Of a DNA stretch of 49,890 bases, positions 1-9,777 are shown one piece after another (within the stretch, counting starts at the first letter, position 1; each line of letters opens with the position of its first letter). A program made the position numbers and the translations under genes. The stretch comes from Lysobacteraceae bacterium (GTDB taxonomy: Bacteria; Pseudomonadota; Gammaproteobacteria; Xanthomonadales; Ahniellaceae), in the NCBI GenBank assembly GCA_021299185.1, contig JAJTHZ010000069.1, positions 1 to 49,890 on the forward strand, given 5' to 3'. The notes beneath the pieces were generated by a model, which saw only the letters and a program-made list of their open reading frames with translations, did not search any database and was not told where the DNA came from.

Positions 1-6
1 CCTTTC

Positions 7-89
7 GTAGGAGCGCGCTTGCGCGCGACCGCAAGCCCACATGCCGCGGCGAGCGTGGTGGTGCCGGTCGCCCGCAAGCGGGCTCCTGC
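7..89. repeat. REP-like palindrome pair in inverted orientation
   Basis: Two 24-nt units face each other at 7-30 and 66-89. The first begins GTAGGAGCGCGC and the second is nearly its reverse complement, ending GGGCTCCTGC. Each unit is itself a short palindrome (GCGCGC-TT-GCGCGC and CCCGC-AA-GCGGG). This matches the GTAGGAGCG-type REP elements common between genes in Xanthomonas, Stenotrophomonas and Lysobacter relatives. The pair lies just past the 3' end of the oxidoreductase gene, a usual place for REPs. No coding potential is seen here. Confidence 0.75.
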
Positions 90-122
90 GAGAGCCCGCG
101 GGTGCGCGGCCTCGGGGGTGGC

Positions 123-1124
<1,002 letters not shown>

Positions 1125-1143
1125 GGGGTGTCCTCGATGGCGG

Positions 1144-2811
1144 TCACGGGCCGCCGAGGTTAGCGGGTCTCGGCACCTGGACGGGAATGCCCTGCGTATC
1201 GCAAAGCCCGGCATCGCACAGGCGCTGGCGCAGGCGCGGGGTGGCCTGCACCATCAGGTGGAACAGCACGTGCTGCTCGAGGCTGCCGCGGAACGCGTCG
1301 GCGCCGGGCCCGAGCGCATACACGGGCACGTCCTCGCCACCGTGGGTTTCGTCCTTCATCGGCACCATGGCTTCCTGCAGGAAATCGGGGTGAGTGGGAT
1401 CGACCTGGCGCAGGTCGGGGCGCCCGCGCCGTATCGCGGCCATCGCGCTGAAGTCGTGGCGGTATCGCTTGGCGCCCTCGGGCTGGCGATCGGATTCGCC
1501 GGCATAGCCCGGTCCGTTGGCGTAGGACAGCGTGGTGTAGGGCAGGCCCAGCGCATCGAGGGCGTAGGGACCCGCGGGGCTTTCCTCGCCGCTGGTGCCG
1601 CGCACGAGGCCGAGGATCGGGTTGCCGCGCGCGGGGTAGCCGGCGAAGCTCAGCACGTGCGAGTGGTCGGCGGTGACCACCACCAGGGTTTCTTCGGGAT
1701 TCGTCGCCTCGACCGCGGCGCGGACCGCGTCGGACAGCGCGAGGGTGTCGGTCAGCGCGCGCCAGGCGTTGCCGAAGTGGTGCGCATGGTCGATGCGCCC
1801 GCCCTCGACCACCAGCACGAATCCCTCGGGGTGGCGCGACAGGCGCGCGATCGCGGCGCGGGTGAGGTCGGCTAGACGCGGCTCGCCCGGCGCCACGCGC
1901 GGCCGGTCATGCTCGAACTGCAGGTGGTCGCGCGCGAACAGGCCGAGCCACGGCACGCGGTCGGCCGGATCGAGGGCGGCGAGTTGCGTGGCGTCCTCCA
2001 CGTAGCGGCCGCCGGTGCGGGCGCGCCAGGCGGCGACCAGGTCGCGGCCGTCGCCGCGCGTGCCGCCGGCCTCGCGCGGCAGGAACCGATCGCGCCCGCC
2101 GCCGAAGGCGACGTCCGGACCGCGGCCAAGCCGCAGTTCGACCAGTTGCCGCGCGATGTCGATGCAGCCGGCCGCCGCCGCGGCCGGCGCCAACGCGACG
2201 TCGTCCTCCCAGTTGCGTTCGGCCGAGCGTGCATAGGTCGCCGCCGGCGTGGCGTGCGTGATGCGCGTGTTGGTGACCACGCCGGTGGCCATGCCGGCGA
2301 GCGCGGCGATCTCCAGCAGGCTCGCCAGTTCATCGGCGCGCGCCGCCGCGCAGTCGGTGCGGCGCGCCGACGGACCGACCGCGAGCACGCCCATGCGCGT
2401 CTTCACGCCGCTGGCCATCGCGGTCATGGTGCCGGCGGAGTCGGGCGTCTGCCGGTCGGTGTTGTAGGTGCGCGAAAACGCGGTGTACGGGAAGTCCTCG
2501 AACGCGAGGCGATGCTCCTCGCCCGGCGCACCCCGCTGCTGGCCTTCGAGGATGCGCGCGGCGGCGACGGTGGTGAACCCCATGCCGTCGCCGACGAACA
2601 GGATCACGTTGCGCGCCCGCCCCGCGGGGGCGCCGCGACGGGCGGCGTCGGCGGCACCGGCGCGGAACCACCAGGCGCTGGATTCGCCGTCGGGGCGCGC
2701 GATGCGCGGCACGTCGACCTGGGCGACGGGAGGTGCCGCGGCCGGGATCGGCGCGGTCGCGCATCCGGCGGCGAGCAGGGCGAGGCAAGCGGTCAGGGCA
2801 CGCAGTCCCAT
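1144..2811 (-). CDS. alkaline phosphatase, lipoprotein form
   Basis: A 555-residue PhoA-superfamily alkaline phosphatase that hydrolyses phosphomonoesters outside the cytoplasm. The N-terminus is a lipoprotein signal, with lipobox LAAGC and the acylated Cys at residue 17, so the enzyme is probably membrane-anchored in the periplasm. The metal and active-site motifs are intact: NVILFVGDGMG (metal Asp75), TPDSAGTMTAM (phosphorylated Ser125), and GRIDHAHH and TADHSH for the zinc sites. The chosen start gives the lipoprotein signal; longer in-frame starts add 69 residues of low-complexity sequence. The gene is divergent from the FG-GAP protein gene with 115 bp between the starts. No Pho box was recognised. 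Codon use resembles the neighbours. Confidence 0.92.
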   Translation of the reverse strand: MGLRALTACLALLAAGCATAPIPAAAPPVAQVDVPRIARPDGESSAWWFRAGAADAARRGAPAGRARNVILFVGDGMGFTTVAAARILEGQQRGAPGEEHRLAFEDFPYTAFSRTYNTDRQTPDSAGTMTAMASGVKTRMGVLAVGPSARRTDCAAARADELASLLEIAALAGMATGVVTNTRITHATPAATYARSAERNWEDDVALAPAAAAAGCIDIARQLVELRLGRGPDVAFGGGRDRFLPREAGGTRGDGRDLVAAWRARTGGRYVEDATQLAALDPADRVPWLGLFARDHLQFEHDRPRVAPGEPRLADLTRAAIARLSRHPEGFVLVVEGGRIDHAHHFGNAWRALTDTLALSDAVRAAVEATNPEETLVVVTADHSHVLSFAGYPARGNPILGLVRGTSGEESPAGPYALDALGLPYTTLSYANGPGYAGESDRQPEGAKRYRHDFSAMAAIRRGRPDLRQVDPTHPDFLQEAMVPMKDETHGGEDVPVYALGPGADAFRGSLEQHVLFHLMVQATPRLRQRLCDAGLCDTQGIPVQVPRPANLGGP

Positions 2812-2926
2812 GGGCGATCCAGCGTCGGTCAGGGGATCGTGATTGTGATCGATCCTGGTTGCGGCGCCGCGACGCGCGCTGCCGGTTCCGCCGCGGCGTT
2901 GGCATTCCCTTCCGCCGCGCCATGCG

Positions 2927-5413
2927 ATGCTTCGCCACTCTCCTTCGTGGTCCCTGCCCGTGCGCCCTCTGCTGCTGCTGCTCCTGTCCTGCCTGCCCGT
3001 GACGGCCCCCGCCGGCACGAGCGATTTCGGCCCGCCGCAGCGGCTCGATCCACTGGCCGTCGGCGATGGCGCGGTCGGCGACCAGTTCGGTGGCGCGCTG
3101 GCGCGCGACGGCGCGACCCTGGTGGTCGCGGCGCGCCAGCTCGTGTTGCCCTCAGCCGAGGCGGCGGAAGGCGTCCAGAGCGGGGCGGTGTTCGTTTACG
3201 AAGACATCGCCGGCAGCCTGCAGCCGGTGCAGCGCCTGCTGCCGCCGCTGCCGGGCGAGGGCGATCTGTTCGGCGAGTCGGTCGCGCTGTCCGGCGACCT
3301 GCTGCTGGTCGGCGCCGGCGGCGTGGATGCCGGCGGCATCGAAGACCGCGGCAGCGCGCATGTGTTCCGGCGCGCCGGAGCCACCTTCGTGCACGAGGCG
3401 GAACTCGCCCCGCCGGTGCCTGCGGCCGGCCAGCGCTTCGGCACCACGGTGCGCGTGGTCGATGCCACGACCATCGCGGTCGGCATGCCGCGCGGAGCGG
3501 TCGGTGCCGCCGCGGAGGCCGGCCAAGTGGTGGTGTTCCGCCGTGTCGCCGCCACCTGGAGCGCGGTCGCCACCCTGCAGTCGCCCGATGCCGCGGCCGG
3601 CGACGGATTCGGCGCGGCGATCGCCGCGCACGGCGACCGCCTGCTGGTCGGCGTGCCCGGCGGCGATGCGCCTGGCGCGCCCAACGCGGGCCGCGTGGAG
3701 GTGTTCGACACCGCGGGTGCGTTCCCGTGGCTGGGGCGGCTGGAGGAGGCGCAGGCCGCGGCAGACGCGCGATTCGGCGCCAGCCTGCGGCTGGACGCCG
3801 ACCTCGCCCTGGTCGGCGCGCCGGGCAACCTGGCCGCGACTCGCGGCTTCGTGCGCGCGTACGTCCGCAGCGGCGGGACCTTCGGCGTCGCCGAGCGCAT
3901 CGCGGCGTCCGATGCGCTGTCCGGCGACGGCTTCGGCTTCGCCCTCGACCGGGTCGGCGACACCCTGCTGGTCGGCGCGCCCGGCCGGTTCCAGGGCGCG
4001 GGTGGCGGCTACGTGTTCTCGCGCGTGGGTGGCAGCCTCGTGCAGCGCGCGCTGCTCGAAGACCGCAGCACGCCGGAAGGCGACGGCCTGACCGGCGTCG
4101 CGGTCGCGCTGTTCGGCACGCGCGCCCTGCTCGGCGCGGACCTCGCGGTGGTGCTGCCGAACCGTGCGCAGGGCCTGGTGCGCGTGTGGACCGGCGCCGA
4201 TGCGACCTGGACCGCGGCACCGCGGATCGATCGCGGCGATGGCGTGGCGGGCGAGTTCTTCGGCACCGCGCTGTCGGTCGACGGCAACCGGGTCGCGGTC
4301 GGTGCCTATCTCGACGACACCGCGTTCGGCGGTGACGATGCCGGCACGGTCACGCTGTTCACGCGCGGCGACGCGGGCTGGACGCGCAGCGTGCGGCTCG
4401 ACGCATTCGACGGCGCGCCCGAGGACTGGTTCGGCCGCAGCGTGGCGCTGGCCGGCGACTGGCTGCTGGTCGGTGCGCCGCGCGACATCACCAGCGGCGT
4501 CGCCGACACCGGCTCGGCCTATCTGTTCCGACGCGTCGCGGCCGGCTGGACGTTCTCGCGCAAGCTGGTGCCGAGCGATGCCGTGTCCGACGATGGATTC
4601 GGACTGGCGCTGGCGTTCGACGGCCGGCGACTGGTGGTCTCGGCGCCGGGTCGCGACGACGGCGAAGTCGACCGCGGTGGCGCCTATGCCTGGACGCTGC
4701 TGGACGACGGCACCCTGCGTTTCGACGGCAAACTGGTGCCTGCCAGCGTCCCGGCGGGCGGGCTGGCGGGGATCGCGCTCGCGCTGCAGGGCGACCTGCT
4801 GGCGATGGGCGCGCCGCAGGCCACCGTGCAGGGACGCGCCGGGCGCGGCATGGTGGCGCGCTTCCGCTGGAACGGCAGCGCCTGGGCCGAGATCGAACCG
4901 GTGATCGCCGCCGACGGCGCGACCGGCGACCTGTTCGGCAATGCCGTGGCGCTGTCGCCCGACGGCACGCGGCTGGCCGTCGGCGCCCCCGGCGTGCGCA
5001 TCGATGCGATGAACGGCGGCGCCGGCGCAGCCTACGTGTTCCGGCTCGACGCTCCGGTGGTGCAGGAGGCGCGCCTGCTGCCGGCGGAACGCCAGGCCGG
5101 CGCCGGCTTCGGTGTCGCGGTGGCGCTGGACGATGCGCGCCTCGCGGTCGGCGCTTCCGGCGAGGACATCGACGGCGCCGCGAACCGCGGCCGGGTGCAC
5201 CTGTGGCGCCGCGACGCCGGCGCATGGGCCGCGGCCGGGACGCTGGAGCCGGCGGACGCGATCGCGCAGTCGTTCTACGGTCGCTCGCTCTCGCGCGACG
5301 TCGGCCTGCTCGCGGTCGGGGGGCCGCTGCGCGCCACCGCCGTCAACCCGGCGGCCGGTTCGGCCTGGATGCACCCGGATGCCGACGCGTTGTTCGCCGA
5401 CGGTTTCGACTGA
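2927..5413 (+). CDS. secreted FG-GAP repeat protein with 14 repeats and C-terminal LFADGFD
   Basis: An 828-residue exported protein. Residues 1-29 form a Sec signal peptide (leucine-rich core, likely cleavage after APA). The rest is 14 repeats of about 56 residues built on GDxFGxxxAxxGDxLLVGAP. They start near residues 49, 111, 166, 223, 278, 331, 383, 440, 497, 553, 610, 665, 723 and 779. FG-GAP units form beta-propeller blades, so 14 would make two seven-bladed propellers (inference). Classical DxDxDG calcium loops are not obvious. The protein ends DADALFADGFD, a short acidic-aromatic tail I associate with many secreted proteins of Rhodanobacteraceae-like bacteria; its function is unknown to me. 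The role is probably extracellular or surface binding. It converges with the ACMSD gene. Confidence 0.9.
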   Translation: MLRHSPSWSLPVRPLLLLLLSCLPVTAPAGTSDFGPPQRLDPLAVGDGAVGDQFGGALARDGATLVVAARQLVLPSAEAAEGVQSGAVFVYEDIAGSLQPVQRLLPPLPGEGDLFGESVALSGDLLLVGAGGVDAGGIEDRGSAHVFRRAGATFVHEAELAPPVPAAGQRFGTTVRVVDATTIAVGMPRGAVGAAAEAGQVVVFRRVAATWSAVATLQSPDAAAGDGFGAAIAAHGDRLLVGVPGGDAPGAPNAGRVEVFDTAGAFPWLGRLEEAQAAADARFGASLRLDADLALVGAPGNLAATRGFVRAYVRSGGTFGVAERIAASDALSGDGFGFALDRVGDTLLVGAPGRFQGAGGGYVFSRVGGSLVQRALLEDRSTPEGDGLTGVAVALFGTRALLGADLAVVLPNRAQGLVRVWTGADATWTAAPRIDRGDGVAGEFFGTALSVDGNRVAVGAYLDDTAFGGDDAGTVTLFTRGDAGWTRSVRLDAFDGAPEDWFGRSVALAGDWLLVGAPRDITSGVADTGSAYLFRRVAAGWTFSRKLVPSDAVSDDGFGLALAFDGRRLVVSAPGRDDGEVDRGGAYAWTLLDDGTLRFDGKLVPASVPAGGLAGIALALQGDLLAMGAPQATVQGRAGRGMVARFRWNGSAWAEIEPVIAADGATGDLFGNAVALSPDGTRLAVGAPGVRIDAMNGGAGAAYVFRLDAPVVQEARLLPAERQAGAGFGVAVALDDARLAVGASGEDIDGAANRGRVHLWRRDAGAWAAAGTLEPADAIAQSFYGRSLSRDVGLLAVGGPLRATAVNPAAGSAWMHPDADALFADGFD

Positions 5414-5440
5414 GCGCGCTTCACGCGGGCCCGCAGTGTC

Positions 5441-6451
5441 CTAACCTTCGAAGCGCGACGCCGGCAGCCCCAGCCACTCGAGCGCGGTGCCGTGGAACAG
5501 GCGCGCGCGCTCGCCGTCCGGCAGCGCCAGGGCGTCGATCAGCGCCCCCGGCTGCTGCTCGCCGAGCGGGAACGGATAGTCGGTGCCGAACATCACCTGC
5601 GAGGCGCCGACGGTGTCGATGAGGTAGCGCAGCGCGCGCGGGTCGGCGACCCAGGAATCGAAGTACAGGCGCGACAGGTAGTCGCGCGGGTTGCGCGGGT
5701 TGTCGGTGGCCACCAGGTCCGGGCGCATGCGGAAGCCGTGCTCGATGCGGCCGATCGTGTACGGGAAGGACCCGCCACCGTGCGCGAGGCACACCCGCAG
5801 CCGCGGCAGCCGTTCCAGCACGCCGCCGAACACCAGGCAGCAGGCGGCGCGCGCCTGCTCGGCCGGCATGCCGACCAGCCACGGCAGCCAGTACTTGGGC
5901 ATCGACTCGCTGCCCATCATGTCCCAGGGGTGGACCAGGATCGCGGCACCGAGGTCTTCCGCCGCGGCGAAGAAGTCGAACAGCTCCGGCGCATCGAGGT
6001 TCCACTCGCCGATGTGCGAGCCGATCTGCACGCCGGCCAGCCCCAGCGACTCCACGCAGCGCGACATCTCCTCGATCGCCAGCCGCGGCGCCTGCAGCGG
6101 CACGGTGCCGATGCCGGCGAAGTGCGCCGGATGCGCGCGGCAGATCTCCGCCGTGTGCTCGTTGAGCGCGCGATGCAGTTCCAGCGCCTGGTGCGGCTTG
6201 GCCCAGTAGGAGAACATCACCGGCACCGTGGACACCACCTGCACGTCGACGCCGTGCGCGGCGTATTCGGCGATGCGCAGCGCCGGGTCCCAGGTGTTGG
6301 GGCCGATCTCGCGGAAGAACTTGCCGCCGCGGTAGATGCGATGCCGTCCTTCGGCGACGTGCATCACCGGGAAGCGGTCGTCGCCGTACTTGCTCGCGAG
6401 GTCGGGCCAGCGCGCGGGCAGGATGTGGGCATGCGTGTCGATCTTCAGCAC
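5441..6451 (-). CDS. nbaD: 2-amino-3-carboxymuconate-6-semialdehyde decarboxylase (ACMSD)
   Basis: A 336-residue amidohydrolase-family, zinc-dependent decarboxylase that converts 2-amino-3-carboxymuconate semialdehyde to 2-aminomuconate semialdehyde, diverting the 3-hydroxyanthranilate product away from quinolinate. Visible metal motifs are DTHAHILP (His7, His9), VHPWDMMG, LAHGGGSFPYT and MFGTDYPFP (metal Asp). The length matches bacterial ACMSD (about 335). The start is a GTG (VLKIDTHAH), because no ATG lies near the HxH motif and the open frame upstream is the neighbouring permease gene. It is the last gene of the 3HAO - permease - ACMSD string, 10 bp behind the permease. The nba symbol follows the Pseudomonas 2-nitrobenzoate/3-hydroxyanthranilate pathway. 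Confidence 0.9.
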   Translation of the reverse strand: MLKIDTHAHILPARWPDLASKYGDDRFPVMHVAEGRHRIYRGGKFFREIGPNTWDPALRIAEYAAHGVDVQVVSTVPVMFSYWAKPHQALELHRALNEHTAEICRAHPAHFAGIGTVPLQAPRLAIEEMSRCVESLGLAGVQIGSHIGEWNLDAPELFDFFAAAEDLGAAILVHPWDMMGSESMPKYWLPWLVGMPAEQARAACCLVFGGVLERLPRLRVCLAHGGGSFPYTIGRIEHGFRMRPDLVATDNPRNPRDYLSRLYFDSWVADPRALRYLIDTVGASQVMFGTDYPFPLGEQQPGALIDALALPDGERARLFHGTALEWLGLPASRFEG

Positions 6452-6461
6452 GGCGCGGCCC

Positions 6462-7421
6462 TCACGGCGCCAGCCACGCCGCGAACGCGGCGTACGCCGG
6501 GATGCCGAGCGCGAGGTTGAACGGGAAGGTGATGCCGAGGGCTGCGGTGACGCAGCGGCCCGCGTCGGCCTCGGGCAGGGCGCTGCGCACCGAGGCGGGA
6601 GCCGCGATGTAGGACGCGCTGGCGACCATGGTGCCGAACACGGTCGCGCCGCTGGGCGACAGGCCGACGAGATGGCCGGCGAACGTGCCTGCGATGCCGT
6701 GCACCAGCGGCACCACGGTGCCGAAGGCGACCAGGCGCAGCGCGCCATCGCGCAGTTGCCGCAGTTGCGCGGCGGCGACCATGCCCATGTCGAGCATGAA
6801 CAACATCAAGGTGCCCTGGAACAGCTGGAAGTACATGTCGTCGACCGCGCGGATGCCCTTCTGGCCGGCGATCGCGCCGATCGCGAGGCCGCCGAGCAAG
6901 AGCACCGCGGTGCGCCCGGCGAGCACCTCGCCCAGCGCCTTGCGGTCGATGCCGCCGCCGCCCTTGGCCAGCGCCAGCCCCAGCAGGATGGCGGGGATCT
7001 CCAGCGCCACCACCAGCGCCACCAGCACGCCTTCGGCGGGCGCGCCGGTGCGCTCGGTGAACTGCTGCGCGGCGATGAAGGTCACCGCCGACACCGAACC
7101 GTAGTGCGCCGCCATCGCGCCCGCGTTGAGGCGGTCGTCGCGCAGCCACGCGCGCGCCACCGAGTAGGCGGTGAATGCGGTCACCACGCCGGCCACCAGG
7201 GTCACCGCGACCAGCAGCGCGAGTTCGCCCAGCGGCTGCGCGCGCAGCGCCACGCCGCCCTTCAGGCCGATCGCCAGCAGCAGGAAGATCGCGAGGTACT
7301 GCTGGATCTGCGGCGGCACCTCGAGGTCGGAGCGGATCAGGCGCGCGACCATGCCGAGCACGAAAGCCAGCACCACCGGCGAGAGCAGGTTGGCGGTCAG
7401 CAGTTCCGGCGAGAATTGCAT
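6462..7421 (-). CDS. SbtA-like sodium-dependent bicarbonate transporter family permease
   Basis: A 319-residue integral inner-membrane protein with about ten hydrophobic helices, of the SbtA (formerly DUF897) family. Recognisable family features are the N-terminal NLLSPVVLAFVLG helix, the IFLLLAIGLKGG segment and the C-terminal ALGITFPFNLALGIPAY motif. Cyanobacterial SbtA takes up bicarbonate with sodium; the substrate of proteobacterial relatives is mostly unproven. The gene lies between 3HAO (13 bp upstream) and ACMSD (10 bp downstream), all on the same strand, so it is very probably co-transcribed with them. A role in moving bicarbonate, a pathway intermediate or another small anion is possible (inference). 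No SbtB/PII-like partner is encoded nearby. Confidence 0.85.
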   Translation of the reverse strand: MQFSPELLTANLLSPVVLAFVLGMVARLIRSDLEVPPQIQQYLAIFLLLAIGLKGGVALRAQPLGELALLVAVTLVAGVVTAFTAYSVARAWLRDDRLNAGAMAAHYGSVSAVTFIAAQQFTERTGAPAEGVLVALVVALEIPAILLGLALAKGGGGIDRKALGEVLAGRTAVLLLGGLAIGAIAGQKGIRAVDDMYFQLFQGTLMLFMLDMGMVAAAQLRQLRDGALRLVAFGTVVPLVHGIAGTFAGHLVGLSPSGATVFGTMVASASYIAAPASVRSALPEADAGRCVTAALGITFPFNLALGIPAYAAFAAWLAP

Positions 7422-7434
7422 GGTCGGCGCGGGC

Positions 7435-7956
7435 TCAGGCGTAGCGCGACGGCGCGGGATTGAGGTGCCCGCAGGCGCCGCAGGTGCGGTGCGCGGTGGA
7501 GCGGTAGTAGCGCTCGAATACCGGCGCGAACTGGGTCTCGATGTCGAGCAGCGCAAAGCGCTCCTCGTACAGCCGGTGGTTGCAGCGCTCGCAGTACCAC
7601 TGCAGCGCGTCCTGCTCGCCGGGCAGGCGGCGGCGCTCGATCACCAGGCCCACGGAGCCGGCCTTGCGCTGCGGTGAGTGCGGCACGCGTGGCGGCAGGT
7701 AGTACAGCTCGCCGGCGCGGATCGGGATGTCGCGCGCAGCGCCGTTTTCCTGCACGCGCAGCACCATCTCGCCCTCGATCTGCAGGAAGAACTCCGGACC
7801 TTCCTCGACATGCCAGTCGGCGCGCTCGTTGGGGCCGCCGACGATCATCACGATGAAGTCGCCGTCGACGATGCACTTGTTGCCGACCGGCGGCACGAGC
7901 AGGTGCCGGTGCTCGTCGATCCAGCGGGCGAGGGGAATGGGAAAGGCGGCGGTCAT
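7435..7956 (-). CDS. nbaC: 3-hydroxyanthranilate 3,4-dioxygenase
   Basis: A 173-residue cupin dioxygenase that opens the ring of 3-hydroxyanthranilate to 2-amino-3-carboxymuconate semialdehyde using non-haem Fe(II). The iron ligands are His49, Glu55 and His93, and the substrate-binding arginines are Arg45 and Arg97, with a conserved Glu at 107. They follow the spacing known from the Cupriavidus enzyme. The C-terminus keeps the second, rubredoxin-like iron site of bacterial homologues: CERC (122/125) and CGAC (159/162). The start MTAAFPIPL removes 13 unrelated upstream residues. It is the first gene of a three-gene string and is divergent from the glycosyltransferase-like gene, with 82 bp between the starts holding both promoters. 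Confidence 0.95.
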   Translation of the reverse strand: MTAAFPIPLARWIDEHRHLLVPPVGNKCIVDGDFIVMIVGGPNERADWHVEEGPEFFLQIEGEMVLRVQENGAARDIPIRAGELYYLPPRVPHSPQRKAGSVGLVIERRRLPGEQDALQWYCERCNHRLYEERFALLDIETQFAPVFERYYRSTAHRTCGACGHLNPAPSRYA

Positions 7957-8038
7957 GGCGTATCCTGGAACCCGAACTTTCCGCGGCGGCCGCACATTCT
8001 AGCGGCGCGAGGGCGTCGCGGACACGAGTGAAGCGCCG

Positions 8039-9760
8039 ATGCTTGCCGACGCCTACATCGCCGCGGTGCCGGGCCACGCAGCGCCGCTCGATGGCGAGCG
8101 CATGCTGTGGCAGCAGCACGGCGGCCCGCGGGTGGCCGCGCTGCCGGCGATCGAGGCCACGGTGCTGGCCCATGCCGGCCGTTTCGAAACGCACGCGTAC
8201 CACCTCGAGGCGATCGTCGCCGCCACCCGCCTGCCGCGGGAGCGGATCGATGCCGCGCTGACCCGCCTGGCCGAGCAGGGGCTGCTCCTGCCGCTGGCGG
8301 CGTTCGTTCCCGCGGCTGCGGCCGCGCCGCCGCCGCCGCCGCCGTTGCTGTGCATCCGTACCTGCGCGCGTCCCGCCTCGCTGGGCTTGCTGCTGCAATC
8401 GCTGCTGGAGGACGAACGCCGCTTCGACCTGCGACGCCGCTACGTGGTGATCGACGACACGCCGCCCGACGCCGACGCGGCGACCCGTGGCGAGGTGGAG
8501 GCCTTCGCGCGCCGCTCCGGATCCGACGTGCGCCTGCTGGATGGCGCCGAGCGCGCGAGGCTGCTGGGCTGGCTGGGGAAGGACGTCGACCCCTGCGCCG
8601 ACCTGTTCGATCGCCGCGCGCTCGATTCGGCCAGCGGCGGGCGCGCCTGGAACTGGGCCCTGCTGCTGGCGGCCGGCGGCACGCTGGGCCTGCTCGACGA
8701 CGATTTTCGCTTCCCGATGCGCCTGCCGCGTGGCGCCGCGCCGGAGATCGACCTGGTCACCGAGTACGCGCTGGAAACCGAGTTCCTGGACGGGCCGGAC
8801 GGCCTGCGCCAACTGGCGCCGCCGGACGAGGATCCGTACGCCCTGCTGCTGCGTTTGCTCGGCCAGCCGGCCGGGGCGCTGCTGCGCAAGCACGGACACG
8901 CACCGCAGTCGGCGCGCCTGCGCAGCGCGGCCTCGCTGGCCTGCCTTGCGCCGCCGGCCCAGGTGGCGGCGATCTGCGGCGGCATCCACGGGGCGCTGAA
9001 CTACGACAGCAGCATCCACCTGTCGATGCCGAACCGCAGCACCCTGGGCAGCCTGTTCAAGCCACCCTTCGACGAACGACGGCTGGAAGGCGAGGACCTC
9101 TGGCAGGGCCGGCGGCGCCCGCACTTCATGACCACCGGCGGCTTCACGCCGCTGCTGCTCGACGCGCGCGCGCTGCTGCCCCCGACCGGCACCCTGGGCA
9201 AGTCCGACGATGGGCTGTTCAACGCGCTGCTCTCGACCTGCGCGCCGGCGGCGATCGCGATGGCGGTGCCGGCGTCGATCGGCCATTTCCCGCCTGCGGG
9301 TCGCGCGCGACGCGCGGCGGCGGAGCAGTCGGCGATCGAGGACGTGTCGATCTTCTGTGCGGGCGTGGCGCTGTCGATCGCGCCGATGCTGCGCTCCACG
9401 GACCGGGCGTTGCGCCTGGCGGCGGTGGCGGCGTTGATGCGCGACCTCGCCGGCGGGTCGGACGAGGCCATTGCCGGCATTTACGGCGCCTGGCGCGACC
9501 GGCTGCTGCTCGGGACGTTGCAAGGCCTGCAGCGCAGCCTGCGCGAGTCCGGCGCGTCGGCACCGCCGACCTGGATCGAACACGTGCGGCGTGCGATCGC
9601 CGCCAACGAGGCGGCGCTGCGCGAGCGGGTCGTCCCACCGGCGCGGGTCGCGCTGGCGCGGTCGGCGCTGGAGCAGCTGGCGCGCGCCCTCGTCGCCTGG
9701 CCTGCCTTGTGGGCGCGCGGCGGCACGCCGCTGCTGGCGCAATTGCGCCCGCTGCGCTGA
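8039..9760 (+). CDS. glycosyltransferase-like protein with N-terminal winged-helix-like region, function unknown
   Basis: A 573-residue soluble protein I cannot place in a named family. Residues 40-85 look like a small helix-turn-helix/winged-helix unit (ERIDAALTRLAEQGLLLP), followed by an Ala/Pro linker at 90-103. From 103 it resembles a GT-A glycosyltransferase. It has a first strand with LLCIRTCARPASLGLLLQSLL, then RYVVIDDTPPD at 135-144 and a DxD-type LLDDDFRF at 218-225. These are followed by HFMTTGGFTPLLLDARALL (362-380) and KSDDGLFNALL (388-397), like the acceptor-side GG and (E/D)D motifs of family 2 enzymes. The last 150 residues are helical. No signal peptide or membrane helix is seen. 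It is the only plus-strand gene within the kynurenine cluster, and it converges with the RidA gene 17 bp away. The assignment rests on motif reading only. Confidence 0.6.
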   Translation: MLADAYIAAVPGHAAPLDGERMLWQQHGGPRVAALPAIEATVLAHAGRFETHAYHLEAIVAATRLPRERIDAALTRLAEQGLLLPLAAFVPAAAAAPPPPPPLLCIRTCARPASLGLLLQSLLEDERRFDLRRRYVVIDDTPPDADAATRGEVEAFARRSGSDVRLLDGAERARLLGWLGKDVDPCADLFDRRALDSASGGRAWNWALLLAAGGTLGLLDDDFRFPMRLPRGAAPEIDLVTEYALETEFLDGPDGLRQLAPPDEDPYALLLRLLGQPAGALLRKHGHAPQSARLRSAASLACLAPPAQVAAICGGIHGALNYDSSIHLSMPNRSTLGSLFKPPFDERRLEGEDLWQGRRRPHFMTTGGFTPLLLDARALLPPTGTLGKSDDGLFNALLSTCAPAAIAMAVPASIGHFPPAGRARRAAAEQSAIEDVSIFCAGVALSIAPMLRSTDRALRLAAVAALMRDLAGGSDEAIAGIYGAWRDRLLLGTLQGLQRSLRESGASAPPTWIEHVRRAIAANEAALRERVVPPARVALARSALEQLARALVAWPALWARGGTPLLAQLRPLR

Positions 9761-9777
9761 AGCCCTGGCGTCCGCGG

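Noticed and set aside
1909-4335. Plus-strand open frame of about 800 codons across the alkaline phosphatase and FG-GAP genes
   Set aside because: Arg/Ala-rich shadow reading of two well-supported genes; no domain or start-site support.
8039-9760. PqqD/radical-SAM-type peptide-modification protein
   Set aside because: The N-terminal winged-helix-like region is suggestive, but no radical-SAM CxxxCxxC motif or precursor peptide gene is seen nearby; GT-A-like motifs fit better.
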